Positions 32,132 through 41,007 of a stretch of 49,040 nucleotides of DNA are shown here, one piece after another. The notes under the pieces are model-generated. The model searched no databases and was not told where the DNA came from. It saw only the letters and a program-made list of their open reading frames with translations. The translations under genes were made by a program, and so were the position numbers. Positions within the stretch are counted from its first letter, which is position 1. Each line of letters opens with the position of its first letter. The DNA is from Paenibacillus terrae (lineage in GTDB: Bacteria > Bacillota > Bacilli > Paenibacillales > Paenibacillaceae). Location: assembly GCF_000943545.1 (NCBI RefSeq), contig NZ_JTHP01000052.1, positions 1 to 49,040 on the forward strand, written 5' to 3'.

Positions 32132-32977
32132 CTAAGCCTTCTTTTCAGGTAAAGGGACATAATATCCTTTGCCATTCGGACCCATCGCGAATTTATTGCG
32201 AAGATGGATAAGATTAGGGCCGAATTTGGCTTCCAACTCTTCACGAAACTCATACATGATTTCCATAATATAAACATCATGAATAATCACTTCCGTGATC
32301 GGCATCACAAGCCCTGGATGCATCGTCCATGCAGCACGGCTATCATCCCCGAGTGAAAGTATACCAGCCACAACCTCCCGGTCATCTACGCTGAGTACAA
32401 TCCACCGCCCACCAATTTCGGACGTAATCTCTTCACTCATATCATGGTGGTAAATGGTGGCGAATTCAAAGTTAAGATCACCGTACGCTACAATGAAAAT
32501 CTCAACTCCTTCCCGGGCGACTTGCTCTAAAGCAGCTCTGAACACCTCGGCATCCTCTTTCCAAATTTCCATTAAGATTCGGTGTTTGGCTCCCTTAATT
32601 CCTTCTTGTATGCGACTTATAATGGCTTCATAACCCGATATATTCCAAATATTCTCTCTGTTTTGGGACGATGCTGTATACTGCTCCAATGTCTCTTGCG
32701 CTACATTAAAAATCTGCTCTGCTTTGCGTTTTCTCTGGGCAATCAATTCATGGGGCGGGAGTGGTACATATAGCGGTGTATTATCCTGACTGACCATAAT
32801 GTCCCCACGGTTAACCATCCCTGATAATACCTCATAAATTTTGGATCTTGGCACGCCGGAATTCAATGACACAGCGTATCCCGAAAGTGGAGAGCTTTCC
32901 AACAAGGTCACATAAGCTTTAGCTTCATATTCCGTAAAATTCAGATCCCGCAGAATTTCTAACACATTTGGTTTCAT
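32132..32977 (-). CDS. TrmB-like transcriptional regulator
   Basis: A 281-residue protein. A winged helix at the N terminus (LRDLNFTEYEAKAYVTLLE, then GVPRSKIYEVLSGMVNRGDI) is followed by a PLD-like regulatory domain (ISGYEAIISRIQEGIKGAKHRILMEIWKEDAEVF). This is the TrmB/SugR-type layout known from archaea and some Firmicutes for sugar and metabolic control. It is divergent from an EamA transporter, with three palindromes in the shared region. It probably represses or activates that transporter. Effector unknown. Confidence 0.85.
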   Translation of the reverse strand: MKPNVLEILRDLNFTEYEAKAYVTLLESSPLSGYAVSLNSGVPRSKIYEVLSGMVNRGDIMVSQDNTPLYVPLPPHELIAQRKRKAEQIFNVAQETLEQYTASSQNRENIWNISGYEAIISRIQEGIKGAKHRILMEIWKEDAEVFRAALEQVAREGVEIFIVAYGDLNFEFATIYHHDMSEEITSEIGGRWIVLSVDDREVVAGILSLGDDSRAAWTMHPGLVMPITEVIIHDVYIMEIMYEFREELEAKFGPNLIHLRNKFAMGPNGKGYYVPLPEKKA

Positions 32978-33025
32978 GACGCATTCTCCTCAAATTCATG
33001 TTCAACCTTACTATATCACTTCCCC

Positions 33026-33054
33026 TTGACAAAAACCGATATACGAACTATCTT
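33026..33054 (+). promoter_or_regulatory. Sigma-A promoter for the EamA transporter
   Basis: TTGACA, 17 bases, TATCTT, just upstream of three palindromes. Confidence 0.65.
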
Positions 33055-33060
33055 TTTATG

Positions 33061-33094
33061 AGTAGTTACTAAAGTAGCTACTCAAGTAACTACT
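33061..33094. promoter_or_regulatory. Three tandem 10 bp palindromes (putative operator)
   Basis: AGTAGTTACT, AGTAGCTACT and AGTAACTACT are spaced exactly 12 bases apart, start to start. The central one is a perfect palindrome. They lie at and just after the start of the transporter transcript, so a bound regulator would block it. The divergent TrmB protein is the obvious candidate. Confidence 0.7.
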
Positions 33095-33136
33095 AATATT
33101 TCATTTGATACGAGATCATGTCAGGGAGGATTTCAC

Positions 33137-34039
33137 TTGAACAAAGTCATAGCTATCAACAGCAACAGCAACCGTATCTATTATAGTGCTACGATTCTGG
33201 CCCTGCTGATTTGGAGCACATCGTTTATCGCCACAAAAGCAGCGTATACCACGTTCCCCCCTCTTACGTTGGGACTATCCAGATTTATGATAGCCTCTGT
33301 TGTGTTGGGTATTGTTTTGCTTATAAGAAAGGAATTTGTCAAAATTAAGCCAAAGGACTTAGCTATTATTGCATTTAGCGGTGTTTTGGGAATCACTCTT
33401 TATTTTTCGATGGAGAATATAGGAGTAAGCCTGACTACAGCTTCCAACGCAGCATTGATTGTCGCCTCCTATCCCGCGATCACATCGTTGCTTGAACTCA
33501 TGATATATAAAGTGAAACTGTCCAAATATAAAATCATCGGCATTGCACTCGCTATGATCGGGGTATATTTTTTGACTTCGGTAGGCGGAAGCTCGAATGG
33601 AAAGAATGAACTGATCGGAAATTTAATATTGATTGGAACTGGTTTTGCGTGGGCATTTTATACTTTCATGACGCGCAAGGTTGTGGACAAATACCCGCCC
33701 GTGACTTTATCTTTTTATCAAACCGTAGCAGGCAGTATCTTCTTTATACCTCTGGCACTCATTGAAAAAGATAGCTGGCAAGCTCCGACAACGGGATCGT
33801 TTATGTTGTTAGTATATCTGGGCGTATTCTGTTCCGTTATCGCATTTTTGCTTTACAATTACGGATTAATCAAGCTGTCACCGAGCAGCTCCGTTTCTTT
33901 AATGAATTTGGTACCGATATTCGGGGTATTATTCTCTGTTCTATTGTTGCAGGAAACCATTTCGTGGCGACAAATTATTGGCGGTTTGGTCGTTATCCTA
34001 GGTGTCCTACTCAGTGCACATCAACCAAGCAGCAAATAG
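33137..34039 (+). CDS. EamA-family (DMT) transporter
   Basis: A 300-residue protein. TTG start at 33137 with GGGAGG upstream. Ten hydrophobic helices in two EamA repeats (YYSATILALLIWSTSFIATKAAYTTFPPL begins the first; GNLILIGTGFAWAFYTFMTRKVV the second). Exporters of this family move amino acids, metabolites or drugs; substrate unknown. Probably controlled by TrmB and the triple palindrome. Confidence 0.88.
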   Translation: MNKVIAINSNSNRIYYSATILALLIWSTSFIATKAAYTTFPPLTLGLSRFMIASVVLGIVLLIRKEFVKIKPKDLAIIAFSGVLGITLYFSMENIGVSLTTASNAALIVASYPAITSLLELMIYKVKLSKYKIIGIALAMIGVYFLTSVGGSSNGKNELIGNLILIGTGFAWAFYTFMTRKVVDKYPPVTLSFYQTVAGSIFFIPLALIEKDSWQAPTTGSFMLLVYLGVFCSVIAFLLYNYGLIKLSPSSSVSLMNLVPIFGVLFSVLLLQETISWRQIIGGLVVILGVLLSAHQPSSK

Positions 34040-34078
34040 AACGGGGAAGTATTATTATGTATCCTGTGCTACAATAAA

Positions 34079-34111
34079 GGGGCGAGTGACCTCACCAAAA
34101 GTTTCTCGCCC
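34079..34111 (-). terminator. Terminator after Spo0E-like gene 2
   Basis: On the minus strand, GGGCGAG ... CTCGCCCC followed by TTTATT. Confidence 0.65.
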
Positions 34112-34123
34112 AGTCGGTTGCAT

Positions 34124-34303
34124 TTATGCAGTCGGCTTTTTCTCTTTCATATAAAAATGGTGGTTATATTGATTAATGAGCTTGTCCATAATCATAGATT
34201 GTCTGAGCACGCTGGCGTGGCTGAAACCATGTTTTGCTTGCAAAGCATAAAGCTTTTGTCGAGCTTTCTCCAACCGTTGACGCAAAATGTCGTCCCTTAC
34301 CAT
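34124..34303 (-). CDS. Spo0E-like aspartyl-phosphate phosphatase (copy 2)
   Basis: A 59-residue protein. ATG at 34303 with AAGGAGGG upstream. LEKARQKLYALQAKHGFSHASVL, then SMIMDKLINQYNHHF, matches the SxxxD-xLI-xxY core of the Spo0E family. Compared with copy 1 (15275-15520), the pattern HGFSHASVLRQSM / YGFGHACVLEQSM is shared. It lies downstream of the second receptor/peptide operon in the same order. Likely dephosphorylates Spo0A~P. Confidence 0.85.
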   Translation of the reverse strand: MVRDDILRQRLEKARQKLYALQAKHGFSHASVLRQSMIMDKLINQYNHHFYMKEKKPTA

Positions 34304-34392
34304 GATATAACCCTCCTTGTTGTATCCTTAGTTTAGAGGGTTATGAATAAGTTTACTAAAAGTAAAGGTTTGGGATAATTATCAATAATCAA

Positions 34393-34424
34393 ACAAAAAA
34401 AGACCTGCTACGAAAGCGGGTCTT
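34393..34424 (-). terminator. Terminator after receptor/peptide operon 2
   Basis: On the minus strand, AAGACCCGCT-TTCGT-AGCAGGTCTT followed by TTTTT; same location as in module 1. Confidence 0.85.
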
Positions 34425-34455
34425 GGAATGGAGCATTTTTTAATATCAAGAATGA

Positions 34456-34584
34456 TCAGAAACCACCATGATGTCCTGTGGGTTCGAAAGTAGATCCTTT
34501 CTCTTGATATGGGTAAGGAATAATTACTACCATCAATAACGCAAAACTTGTCACCAATAAGGTTAAAACCATTTTATTCTTCAT
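34456..34584 (-). CDS. Secreted pro-peptide of AimR-like system 2
   Basis: A 42-residue ORF. ATG at 34584 overlaps the receptor 3' end by 11 bases. MKNKM, a hydrophobic stretch (VLTLLVTSFALLMVVIIP), then a hydrophilic tail PYQEKGSTFEPTGHHGGF. The C terminus is presumably the mature signal. No clear AxA site is visible, so the processing point is uncertain. It is coupled to the upstream receptor by overlap and ends before a terminator. Confidence 0.72.
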   Translation of the reverse strand: MKNKMVLTLLVTSFALLMVVIIPYPYQEKGSTFEPTGHHGGF

Positions 34585-35947
34585 CTTCGTCCACCTCGTT
34601 AATCAAATTACGATAAACTGCCTTTACCTCAGAGGTTGCATTTTCTCTAAAAGACTCAAACAGTCTCATACATTTGATTATATATGCTTTATTATTAATC
34701 ACAGTAGATTTTTCCAAACAACTTAACAAAAATGTAAAACCATTCAAAAACATACCTTTACGCAAATAGTAGATGGACAATTCACATGAAAAATGAGTAA
34801 AGCGTTCTGAAATAAATTGTTGATTGTACACGCCCACCCCATTTTGTTGCTCCAGAAGAGATAGAATCTGCACTTCAAATCGCTTGAGCAGATCATCTAC
34901 ATTCATATTATAACGATTAGCCGCCTCAATGATGTTATCTAATGCGGGGAGAACTTCGTCTTCCTTTGTAGAAAAATAAGCTACATAATCCGAGAGTACG
35001 CTTACATCGCCTGACATAAGCCTGTTTACATACGTGTTGACCTCCGACCACTCCTTAAACCGATTCTTCCACTTCAGGGTCGTTTCATCCGTTTCCTTTA
35101 CCCAACTTACATCAGCGTAAGTGTTAATATGTAGGAGTGCCTGCTCATAGTCTTTCCTTGCATCGCAAACTTCTGCACGAAGTAAATATGAAACTCCCCA
35201 GTATACAAATAGAGGGTAAAACGGCTTTTTTTTATTTTCTTTCTGTGTTTTTTGCTGCTGGAGTTCCAGCTTATATTGGATTTCAGCCAAATTCCCCAAA
35301 ATTTTAGCGAATTTGTTTACTTTATCCCACTTACGCAATGAGCGATATGTATTCAATAAATCTCTTAATGCATCTAGCTGGTCAATTTCATCAAGACGAT
35401 CGACGTAAGTCTCAAACTGGACAGCAGCCTCATAATTTTTCTCTGAGTCATCCCCTTGCCTCGTTACGAATAAACGGTACTGACAAATAGCCAAACGTTC
35501 GGAATACTGCTTTTTCTCAGTTAGGGCCACATTCTCATAAAGTATAGCTGCCGCTTCATTCATACCGTCCTTGAAAAATTCCTCGGCAAGTTCAAATAAG
35601 GGATCGGAATATCCCAACTTATCCAACAACATATCCACAACTTGCTGAATACAGTCCAGCTTGTTCAATTTTGCGCAATTATACAAAAAAGGACTCATTC
35701 TACGCCAGTTCGGGTTGGAATCTGCCAAATATTCGTCTATGTACCGTTCGTAATAATAGCCGATGGGGTGTCCCATCACTTCTGTTATTCGATCCAACTG
35801 GTAGACTGAAAACTTACGGTTTCCATTGACGATACTACTCACTGTGCCGGGATTCATCTTGGATTCTCTGGCTAAATCGCTAATGTTCAAACCATTTTCA
35901 TTCATGTACTTCATCATCTCTGCGAGTATCGTGGTTGTATTGGACAA
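34574..35947 (-). CDS. HTH/TPR peptide receptor, AimR-like (RRNPP), copy 2
   Basis: A 457-residue protein. TTG at 35947 is chosen because AGGGGTGGTTTATT precedes it, the same leader as for copy 1, and gives an equal length; the longer upstream frame would add an unlikely hydrophobic stretch. HTH at ~5-60 (ISDLARESKMNPGTVSSIVNGNR), then a TPR-like helical solenoid. It shares NTYVNRLMSGDVSVLSDYV with copy 1 and differs more in the C-terminal part, which may give peptide specificity. Overlapped by the peptide gene. Probably changes target transcription on binding its own peptide. Confidence 0.85.
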   Translation of the reverse strand: MSNTTTILAEMMKYMNENGLNISDLARESKMNPGTVSSIVNGNRKFSVYQLDRITEVMGHPIGYYYERYIDEYLADSNPNWRRMSPFLYNCAKLNKLDCIQQVVDMLLDKLGYSDPLFELAEEFFKDGMNEAAAILYENVALTEKKQYSERLAICQYRLFVTRQGDDSEKNYEAAVQFETYVDRLDEIDQLDALRDLLNTYRSLRKWDKVNKFAKILGNLAEIQYKLELQQQKTQKENKKKPFYPLFVYWGVSYLLRAEVCDARKDYEQALLHINTYADVSWVKETDETTLKWKNRFKEWSEVNTYVNRLMSGDVSVLSDYVAYFSTKEDEVLPALDNIIEAANRYNMNVDDLLKRFEVQILSLLEQQNGVGVYNQQFISERFTHFSCELSIYYLRKGMFLNGFTFLLSCLEKSTVINNKAYIIKCMRLFESFRENATSEVKAVYRNLINEVDEDEE

Positions 35948-36107
35948 AATAAACCACCCCTTTAAAGTTAACTTTTTAGGATATCGACCAATATAAATGA
36001 AAACTATGACAAACAAATAATAATATAGTTTTCCGCAAATAATCATACCATCTTCTGGAATGTTTTCATATACCTTCAATAGGATTACTTTGCAACCTAA
36101 ACTATTG

Positions 36108-36144
36108 AAAAAGGCTCATGGAGGTCAAGCTCCACGGGCCCTTT
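36108..36144 (-). terminator. Terminator of the MFS gene
   Basis: On the minus strand, AAAGGGCCCGTGGAG ... CTCCATGAGCC followed by TTTTT. Confidence 0.75.
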
Positions 36145-36178
36145 GTTAATGCACATCGAACAGTTAACTATACTCCAC

Positions 36179-37411
36179 CTATCCGGCAGGATGAACATCC
36201 CGATCCGTTGCGTTATTTTTGGCAGAGGCATGGAAAATCTCTCTTCCCTTCGCCCATAACAGCAATGCCGCCACCAGCAACATTCCACCGTTCAACACAA
36301 AGATCCAGCGGATCGGCATCCAGCTACCAAGCAAGCCGCCAATGAGCGGCCCCGCCATCATCGCCAGTTGTGTCGCTGACTGATTCAAGCTAAAGGCTCG
36401 TCCACGAAACTCCGGTTTGGTAACCTCCACAGTCATCGCATTGATAGCCGGAATGACAGACGCATAAAACAATCCATAACCGAACCGAAGCGCACCAAAG
36501 CCGATAAAATTCGATACAAAAAATTGCAGGATATTCCCTATACCTGAACCAATCAGCCCGATCAGCAGCACTTGTGCAAATCCAATCCTGCCACCCATCC
36601 GTCCCCAGCGGGGGGCCATCAGCACAGCCGCAATACCTACAGCTGAGAATACAATTCCGGAGCTTAAAGACGCTCGACTACGGTCAATTCCCATTTCCAG
36701 AACATACACCGTAATCAGCGGCTCCAAGATCATGACGGAAAAGGTACTTAATCCTGCCAGTATGAGCAAAAAGTACAACGGCCGATTAGCAATGGCCTCC
36801 TTGATATCGTCACGGACATGCGAACGGGTACTGGTTCCCTTGAAGTTATCCTCTCTAGCGGCAAAGGTCGCAATTAGCGCAGAGACCAGCACAAGCCCCG
36901 CAGAGAACAGAAAGGCATTCCGGTTGCCGTAATAATGACTTACCACTCCGCCAATCAACGGACCTATGATACTTCCCGTCGCCCCGGAGGTTGCCATAAT
37001 GCCGAGTGCATAACCCGTTTTATCCTCAGGCGAACCCGTTCCGACCAATGCGATGGCAGCAGGAATAAACCCGGAGAGCAGGCCCTGAAACAGCCGTACC
37101 CCTACAAACACATACGGATCAGTCACAAAGGCACATATCAAATACAATACCGCCAGACTAAAGCCTGAACGAATCAGCATCGGCTTCCGTCCGTACTTAT
37201 CTGCGAGCGAACCCCAAAACGGAGCAATCAGAGCACTGGCTAAAAAGGTAACCCCAAAGGCGATCCCCGCCCACAGCTCCAGATGATCGGTCACACCCAT
37301 TTCCGTATTCAGAAAAATAGGTAAAAACGGAATGGAAACGGAATAGGCCATGCTGCAAAAAAATACACCGATCCACAAAACGACCAGGTTTCGCTTCCAA
37401 TAAAGATGCAT
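36179..37411 (-). CDS. MFS drug/efflux transporter
   Basis: A 410-residue protein with 12 hydrophobic helices. The MFS loop 2-3 motif GSLADKYGRKPM (residues ~67-78) and VRLFQGLLSGFIPAAIALV (motif near TM4), plus GxxxGPxxGG (SIIGPLIGG) of drug:H+ antiporters (DHA1), are visible. It probably extrudes toxic organic compounds. No regulator is adjacent. Monocistronic. Confidence 0.88.
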   Translation of the reverse strand: MHLYWKRNLVVLWIGVFFCSMAYSVSIPFLPIFLNTEMGVTDHLELWAGIAFGVTFLASALIAPFWGSLADKYGRKPMLIRSGFSLAVLYLICAFVTDPYVFVGVRLFQGLLSGFIPAAIALVGTGSPEDKTGYALGIMATSGATGSIIGPLIGGVVSHYYGNRNAFLFSAGLVLVSALIATFAAREDNFKGTSTRSHVRDDIKEAIANRPLYFLLILAGLSTFSVMILEPLITVYVLEMGIDRSRASLSSGIVFSAVGIAAVLMAPRWGRMGGRIGFAQVLLIGLIGSGIGNILQFFVSNFIGFGALRFGYGLFYASVIPAINAMTVEVTKPEFRGRAFSLNQSATQLAMMAGPLIGGLLGSWMPIRWIFVLNGGMLLVAALLLWAKGREIFHASAKNNATDRDVHPAG

Positions 37412-37542
37412 GATGTTACACGTCCCTTCTCCTCATTCCATTATTAACCTCTAAATTAGAAAAGTCCACAGCAAACCTCACCCTTCAGCCGTGGAACAAC
37501 CATGCAGAAGCTGATATAATCGAATGGAATGGAGTTGATGAC

Positions 37543-37800
37543 ATGGCTAAAAAAAGAAATTCGTCTTCCACCGCTCCTGCGGCTCAGGACAAACCTGCAA
37601 CGTTAAAGGATCTGTTGAGCCAAGACGTGCTGAATAAGCTCAAGGCCCAGGCCAATGAAGCCCAGGCAGAGCAGGATAAACGTAAGGAAGACGAACGGCA
37701 GCGTGCCCTCGAAGCAAAAAAAGCAGAACAGAAGAAGCTGGACAACAACTTCGAGCATCTGCTGAATAACAGCAATCTGGACTGGCACAAATATAAATAA
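37543..37800 (+). CDS. YqkE-like (DUF3886) protein
   Basis: An 85-residue protein. Start is ATG with GGAG upstream. After a Ser/Ala-rich tail (AKKRNSSSTAPAAQ) comes TLKDLLSQDVLNKLKAQA, then a long charged coiled-coil helix and the conserved ending FEHLLNNSNLDWHKYK. This is the small Bacillales DUF3886/YqkE family, with unknown function. Terminated by a hairpin directly after the stop. Confidence 0.85.
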   Translation: MAKKRNSSSTAPAAQDKPATLKDLLSQDVLNKLKAQANEAQAEQDKRKEDERQRALEAKKAEQKKLDNNFEHLLNNSNLDWHKYK

Positions 37801-37823
37801 GCCAAAACCATCCCGGTTTTGGC
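37801..37823 (+). terminator. Hairpin after yqkE
   Basis: GCCAAAACC-ATCCC-GGTTTTGGC immediately follows the TAA. The following bases are not a pure T run. Confidence 0.6.
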
Positions 37824-37844
37824 CTATCTCCACGCTTGATTATA

Positions 37845-37958
37845 TTATAGCCAGTCACGGATGTGTTGTACCGAGTACAGCACCCCTACCCAAACCGGCA
37901 GACTGAACGCCATCCCCCATATGAGACCTTTAGCCAGCTTTTTGTCTACCTCCACCAT
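37845..37958 (-). CDS. Small single-helix membrane protein
   Basis: A 37-residue protein. ATG at 37958 with AAGGGG upstream; the longer ORF has a weaker context. MVEVDKKLAKG is followed by a hydrophobic helix (LIWGMAFSLPVWVGVLYSV) and QHIRDWL. Unrecognised, but a clean ribosome site and helix support it. Divergent from the cyclophilin lipoprotein gene. Confidence 0.55.
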   Translation of the reverse strand: MVEVDKKLAKGLIWGMAFSLPVWVGVLYSVQHIRDWL

Positions 37959-38131
37959 GATCCTGCCCCTTTCCTTGGGAATAGCAGCAGTATGGGTCAA
38001 GAATACGGTATTCAAACCCGTATTTCCTAATCCCAACAAAAAAAGGTATGATAGAAAACGGAAAAGTGCTCTGCGCTGCCCCAAACTATAATTTAGGATT
38101 TTACACATCTAATCTTTCAGGAGGAATACAA

Positions 38132-38809
38132 ATGATCCGAAAAAAGATACGTCCCTGGTATATGCTTTGCCTGCTGGCTACCATGCTCGTGCTGGTTGCC
38201 GGATGTGGCACAAAAGCGACAGATGTAGAAGCCGCAAGCCGGACAAGCAGTACAACCCCTGCCGCGACTAAAGACAAAAGTAAACCTGTTTCCCATCCTG
38301 TCGTCACGATTGTCATGAACGACGGTAAAAAGATTAAACTTGAGCTGTACCCGGAAGTAGCACCGAACACCGTTAACAATTTCATTTCCCTGGTGCAAAA
38401 GGGCGCTTACAACGGTACGATCTTCCATCGTGTCATCCCCGGCTTCATGATTCAGGGCGGTGACCCGCAGGGTAACGGTACAGGCGGCCCCGGCTACAGC
38501 ATCAAAGGCGAGTTCAAGAGCAACGGTGTCAACAATACGCTCAAGCACACGCGCGGCGTACTATCCATGGCCCGCTCAGCAGATCTGGATTCAGCCGGAT
38601 CGCAATTTTTCATCATGGTTGCCGATGCGGATTACCTTGACGGTCAATACGCTGCTTTCGGCAAAGTAACGTCTGGATTAGACGTGGTAGATGCCATCGT
38701 GAACTCCAAGCGTGACAGCAATGATAAACCCATCAAACCAGCGACGATGAAAAAAGTAACCGTGGACACGCTGGGTAAGAAATATCCGGCTCCAGTCAAA
38801 GTGAAGTAA
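38132..38809 (+). CDS. Cyclophilin-type peptidyl-prolyl isomerase, lipoprotein
   Basis: A 225-residue protein. ATG at 38132 with AGGAGG upstream; the longer frame has no site. Lipobox LVAGC anchors it outside. After a Ser/Thr-rich linker, the cyclophilin fold follows: YPEVAPNTVNNF, TIFHRVIPGFMIQGGDP (active-site R and FMIQGGD), GSQFFI and LDGQYAAFGKV. Catalyses proline isomerisation in exported proteins. Monocistronic with its own weak terminator. Confidence 0.92.
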   Translation: MIRKKIRPWYMLCLLATMLVLVAGCGTKATDVEAASRTSSTTPAATKDKSKPVSHPVVTIVMNDGKKIKLELYPEVAPNTVNNFISLVQKGAYNGTIFHRVIPGFMIQGGDPQGNGTGGPGYSIKGEFKSNGVNNTLKHTRGVLSMARSADLDSAGSQFFIMVADADYLDGQYAAFGKVTSGLDVVDAIVNSKRDSNDKPIKPATMKKVTVDTLGKKYPAPVKVK

Positions 38810-38816
38810 GATTATA

Positions 38817-38846
38817 TCGGCCCTGTGCGTATGCATGGGGTCGTTT
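38817..38846 (+). terminator. Terminator after the cyclophilin gene
   Basis: GGCCCTGTGC-GTAT-GCATGGGGTC with TTTT. Contains G-U pairs. The rest of 38850-39043 holds no gene. Confidence 0.5.
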
Positions 38847-39043
38847 TACATGTTCTACAAAGATGATTATCGTGTTCCACAGTAATGTTTACTTGGCTGC
38901 TGCCTCTGTGATGTAGTAAGAGTATATACACAAAAGGAAGCGTTTTCAATCATTATTTTTAAAGCTTTTTTCACCGATAAGGGCCTGTCAGCGTTCGACA
39001 AAAGAAGCACTGAAAGAGATACTGTATGAGCAGTATAAGCCGT

Positions 39044-39333
39044 CTAATTGGATTTGGTTTCTACCGAACGAATACCTTCCATCTCCTGAAGTAATGACAG
39101 CAGTTCTTTAATCCGATTCAGTACGCCCGGCTCATTTTCGACCAAGCTGTTTGATCCTGAAAACCGTATTTGGATACCACCATCATGAGCGACGCGCCGA
39201 TACCGACAATGAAATGCGTGCGAATGCCCGCCTCCTTCATCCGACTTTTGCGTTCATAGCCGATTAACGCGCCGCACAAGCCGGCGAACATGACCCGAAT
39301 CAGATAATCCCAATCCCACATACTCTTGTTCAC
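39044..39333 (-). pseudogene. MgtC/SapB-like gene with central deletion
   Basis: The N-terminal part (from GTG 39333 or ATG 39321) reads DYLIRVMFAGLCGALIGYER...KEAGIRTHFIVGIGASL, the typical start of MgtC membrane proteins. After KYGFQD the frame ends. Immediately beyond, in another frame, ENEPGVLNRIKELLSLLQEM and RSVETKSN appear, an ACT-like C-terminal end. About 110-140 residues of the middle are missing, so the gene is a remnant left by an internal deletion. In B. subtilis this family affects Mg2+ adaptation. Not functional here as read. Confidence 0.7.
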
Positions 39334-39386
39334 TCCACTACATTTTATTTCTTGAACAGATGTCGTACCTTGTTATTACCCACATT

Positions 39387-40823
39387 TTAAGGAACTTGCA
39401 CTTCATGCTCCGGCAGATTGTGATGTGCCTTCCTTCCCTTGAGCAGCCATAGCTTCGGTGTATCCTGTACCCCTTCAAGTCTCAAGCTGAACGCCCTCGG
39501 CGGCAAATTACGTATACGTAACAGTAGACGGTTACCGTCTGCCGCTGCGTCCACAAGCTCTAATGGCCTCAGTGAATCGTTCCTGCCTGTGCGAATCAGA
39601 TCGCCCGTGGCATCAGCCGCACTCTCTCGGCTCCAGACACGCAGCTCATTCACAGACGGCGTGGCAATCCGCTTGCTGAAAGAAACGACCACCTCATCAT
39701 CTGCGGTCGATCTTTCCGCACGGAGCGGGATGGGCGGCTCATCGTACATATAGCCGCCCAGATGGTATTCGTAGGCGGTCCAGACGTCATAACCGCCCTC
39801 CAGGGCGGTAGCCCCGAACTGCCGGGTCCATTCGCGGTCCCGAACCATGCTCGCGAGTGAACCGATATCCGCCTGCACCCCGAGGGGCAGGTTCGGATTA
39901 GCGGCGCGTACCGCCTGCGCTATGCGGGCGTAGCCGCCAATATAATGCGGCGGCAGGCGACGACGCATCCAGTCCGGCCAATGGGTCTGGAGCACATGCA
40001 TATCCGGGGCTACGCAGCGGATCATCGCTACTGCGTCCAGCCCCTGCCATTCCCGTAGCTGGCCGGGCACATCGCCGCGTCCGTTCACGGCCAGCGACCA
40101 CGTCGCCACGCAGATGTCCGGCCGGACATCACGCACGCCGCCTGCGCCGTTCACCAGCTCGCCGATCAGCGCGTTCACGGCGTCCACGCGCAGATCGACC
40201 CACTGCGCGTACAGCTCCGGGACCTTTCGGTAGTAATTCCGCGTATGCTTGTCGCGGAAATCCGGAATGTCCTCACCGCTGCGCTCGCGGAAGGCCCGCC
40301 GGGCATGCGGGCCAATATCCCCGTACACTCCACTGCGCAGCCCGTTCCATTCGGGAAAATAAGGCTCTGCCACCTCGAACCCGTCGAACGGAATGTCGGT
40401 GACCAGCCGGGCAGCGGCTTTCTTTTTCCACTCCACGTATTCCTGTGCAAAATGCGAAAGCCGCTGAAACCCGTCATTCGGCTCGCGCAGCAGTTCCATG
40501 CGCCATCCTTTCCACTCTGGTGGCAGCTGTGACACACCGAAGGAACCATTGCCAAGCACCATCGCCCATACCGCTATTCCCCTGCGTTGAAAGGCCGCAA
40601 CGAGCGCTCCATCCACTTCATTTTCACGCACAACAAAATAATGAACGGTCCGGTAGCCTGCAAGGGCGATTTCATCGGCTATACTGTCCCGCGAACGGTT
40701 GGCGTAATAGGGAAACAACGGATCTATTTGAATACTGGGGCCGCTCAGCGCCCATGGCTTTATTTTTCCGGTCAAAGTTATAAATCCTGTTGATTGTGTC
40801 CCGTCATTTCCGTTAAAGCTCAA
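39387..40823 (-). CDS. Hypothetical TIM-barrel-like protein
   Basis: A 478-residue protein, no signal peptide. The first ~370 residues have repeated strand-helix pattern, e.g. YRTVHYFVVREN, GIAVWAMVLGN, IPFDGFEVAEPYFPEWNG, VATWSL and AVAMIRCVAPDMHV, like a glycoside-hydrolase-type (beta/alpha)8 barrel with acidic residues at strand ends. A beta-rich C-terminal domain follows (VVVSFSKRI...RVWSRES...LLLRIRNLPPRAFSL). No family was recognised with certainty. It is GC-rich and has its own start close to a small gap. A sugar-related role is a guess. Confidence 0.55.
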   Translation of the reverse strand: MSFNGNDGTQSTGFITLTGKIKPWALSGPSIQIDPLFPYYANRSRDSIADEIALAGYRTVHYFVVRENEVDGALVAAFQRRGIAVWAMVLGNGSFGVSQLPPEWKGWRMELLREPNDGFQRLSHFAQEYVEWKKKAAARLVTDIPFDGFEVAEPYFPEWNGLRSGVYGDIGPHARRAFRERSGEDIPDFRDKHTRNYYRKVPELYAQWVDLRVDAVNALIGELVNGAGGVRDVRPDICVATWSLAVNGRGDVPGQLREWQGLDAVAMIRCVAPDMHVLQTHWPDWMRRRLPPHYIGGYARIAQAVRAANPNLPLGVQADIGSLASMVRDREWTRQFGATALEGGYDVWTAYEYHLGGYMYDEPPIPLRAERSTADDEVVVSFSKRIATPSVNELRVWSRESAADATGDLIRTGRNDSLRPLELVDAAADGNRLLLRIRNLPPRAFSLRLEGVQDTPKLWLLKGRKAHHNLPEHEVQVP

Positions 40824-41007
40824 TTGGATCCACCTCCGTTACCCGTCTCTTCGCTATATGCTCCTGCTGGTTCGCCTATGTTACCATACTTCGCAAATTC
40901 AGTGAAATGCAGACTTACAGACGGAAATGCAGCAGTCAGCAATCAGAGGTATTGGAATAACGAGTCAGGTTAGCTTATGAGCGGATGAAGAGGAAATCAC
41001 TGACCCC

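Noticed and set aside
38048..38131. Longer start for the cyclophilin gene
   Set aside because: The extension destroys the signal-peptide/lipobox arrangement and lacks a ribosome site; ATG 38132 has AGGAGG.
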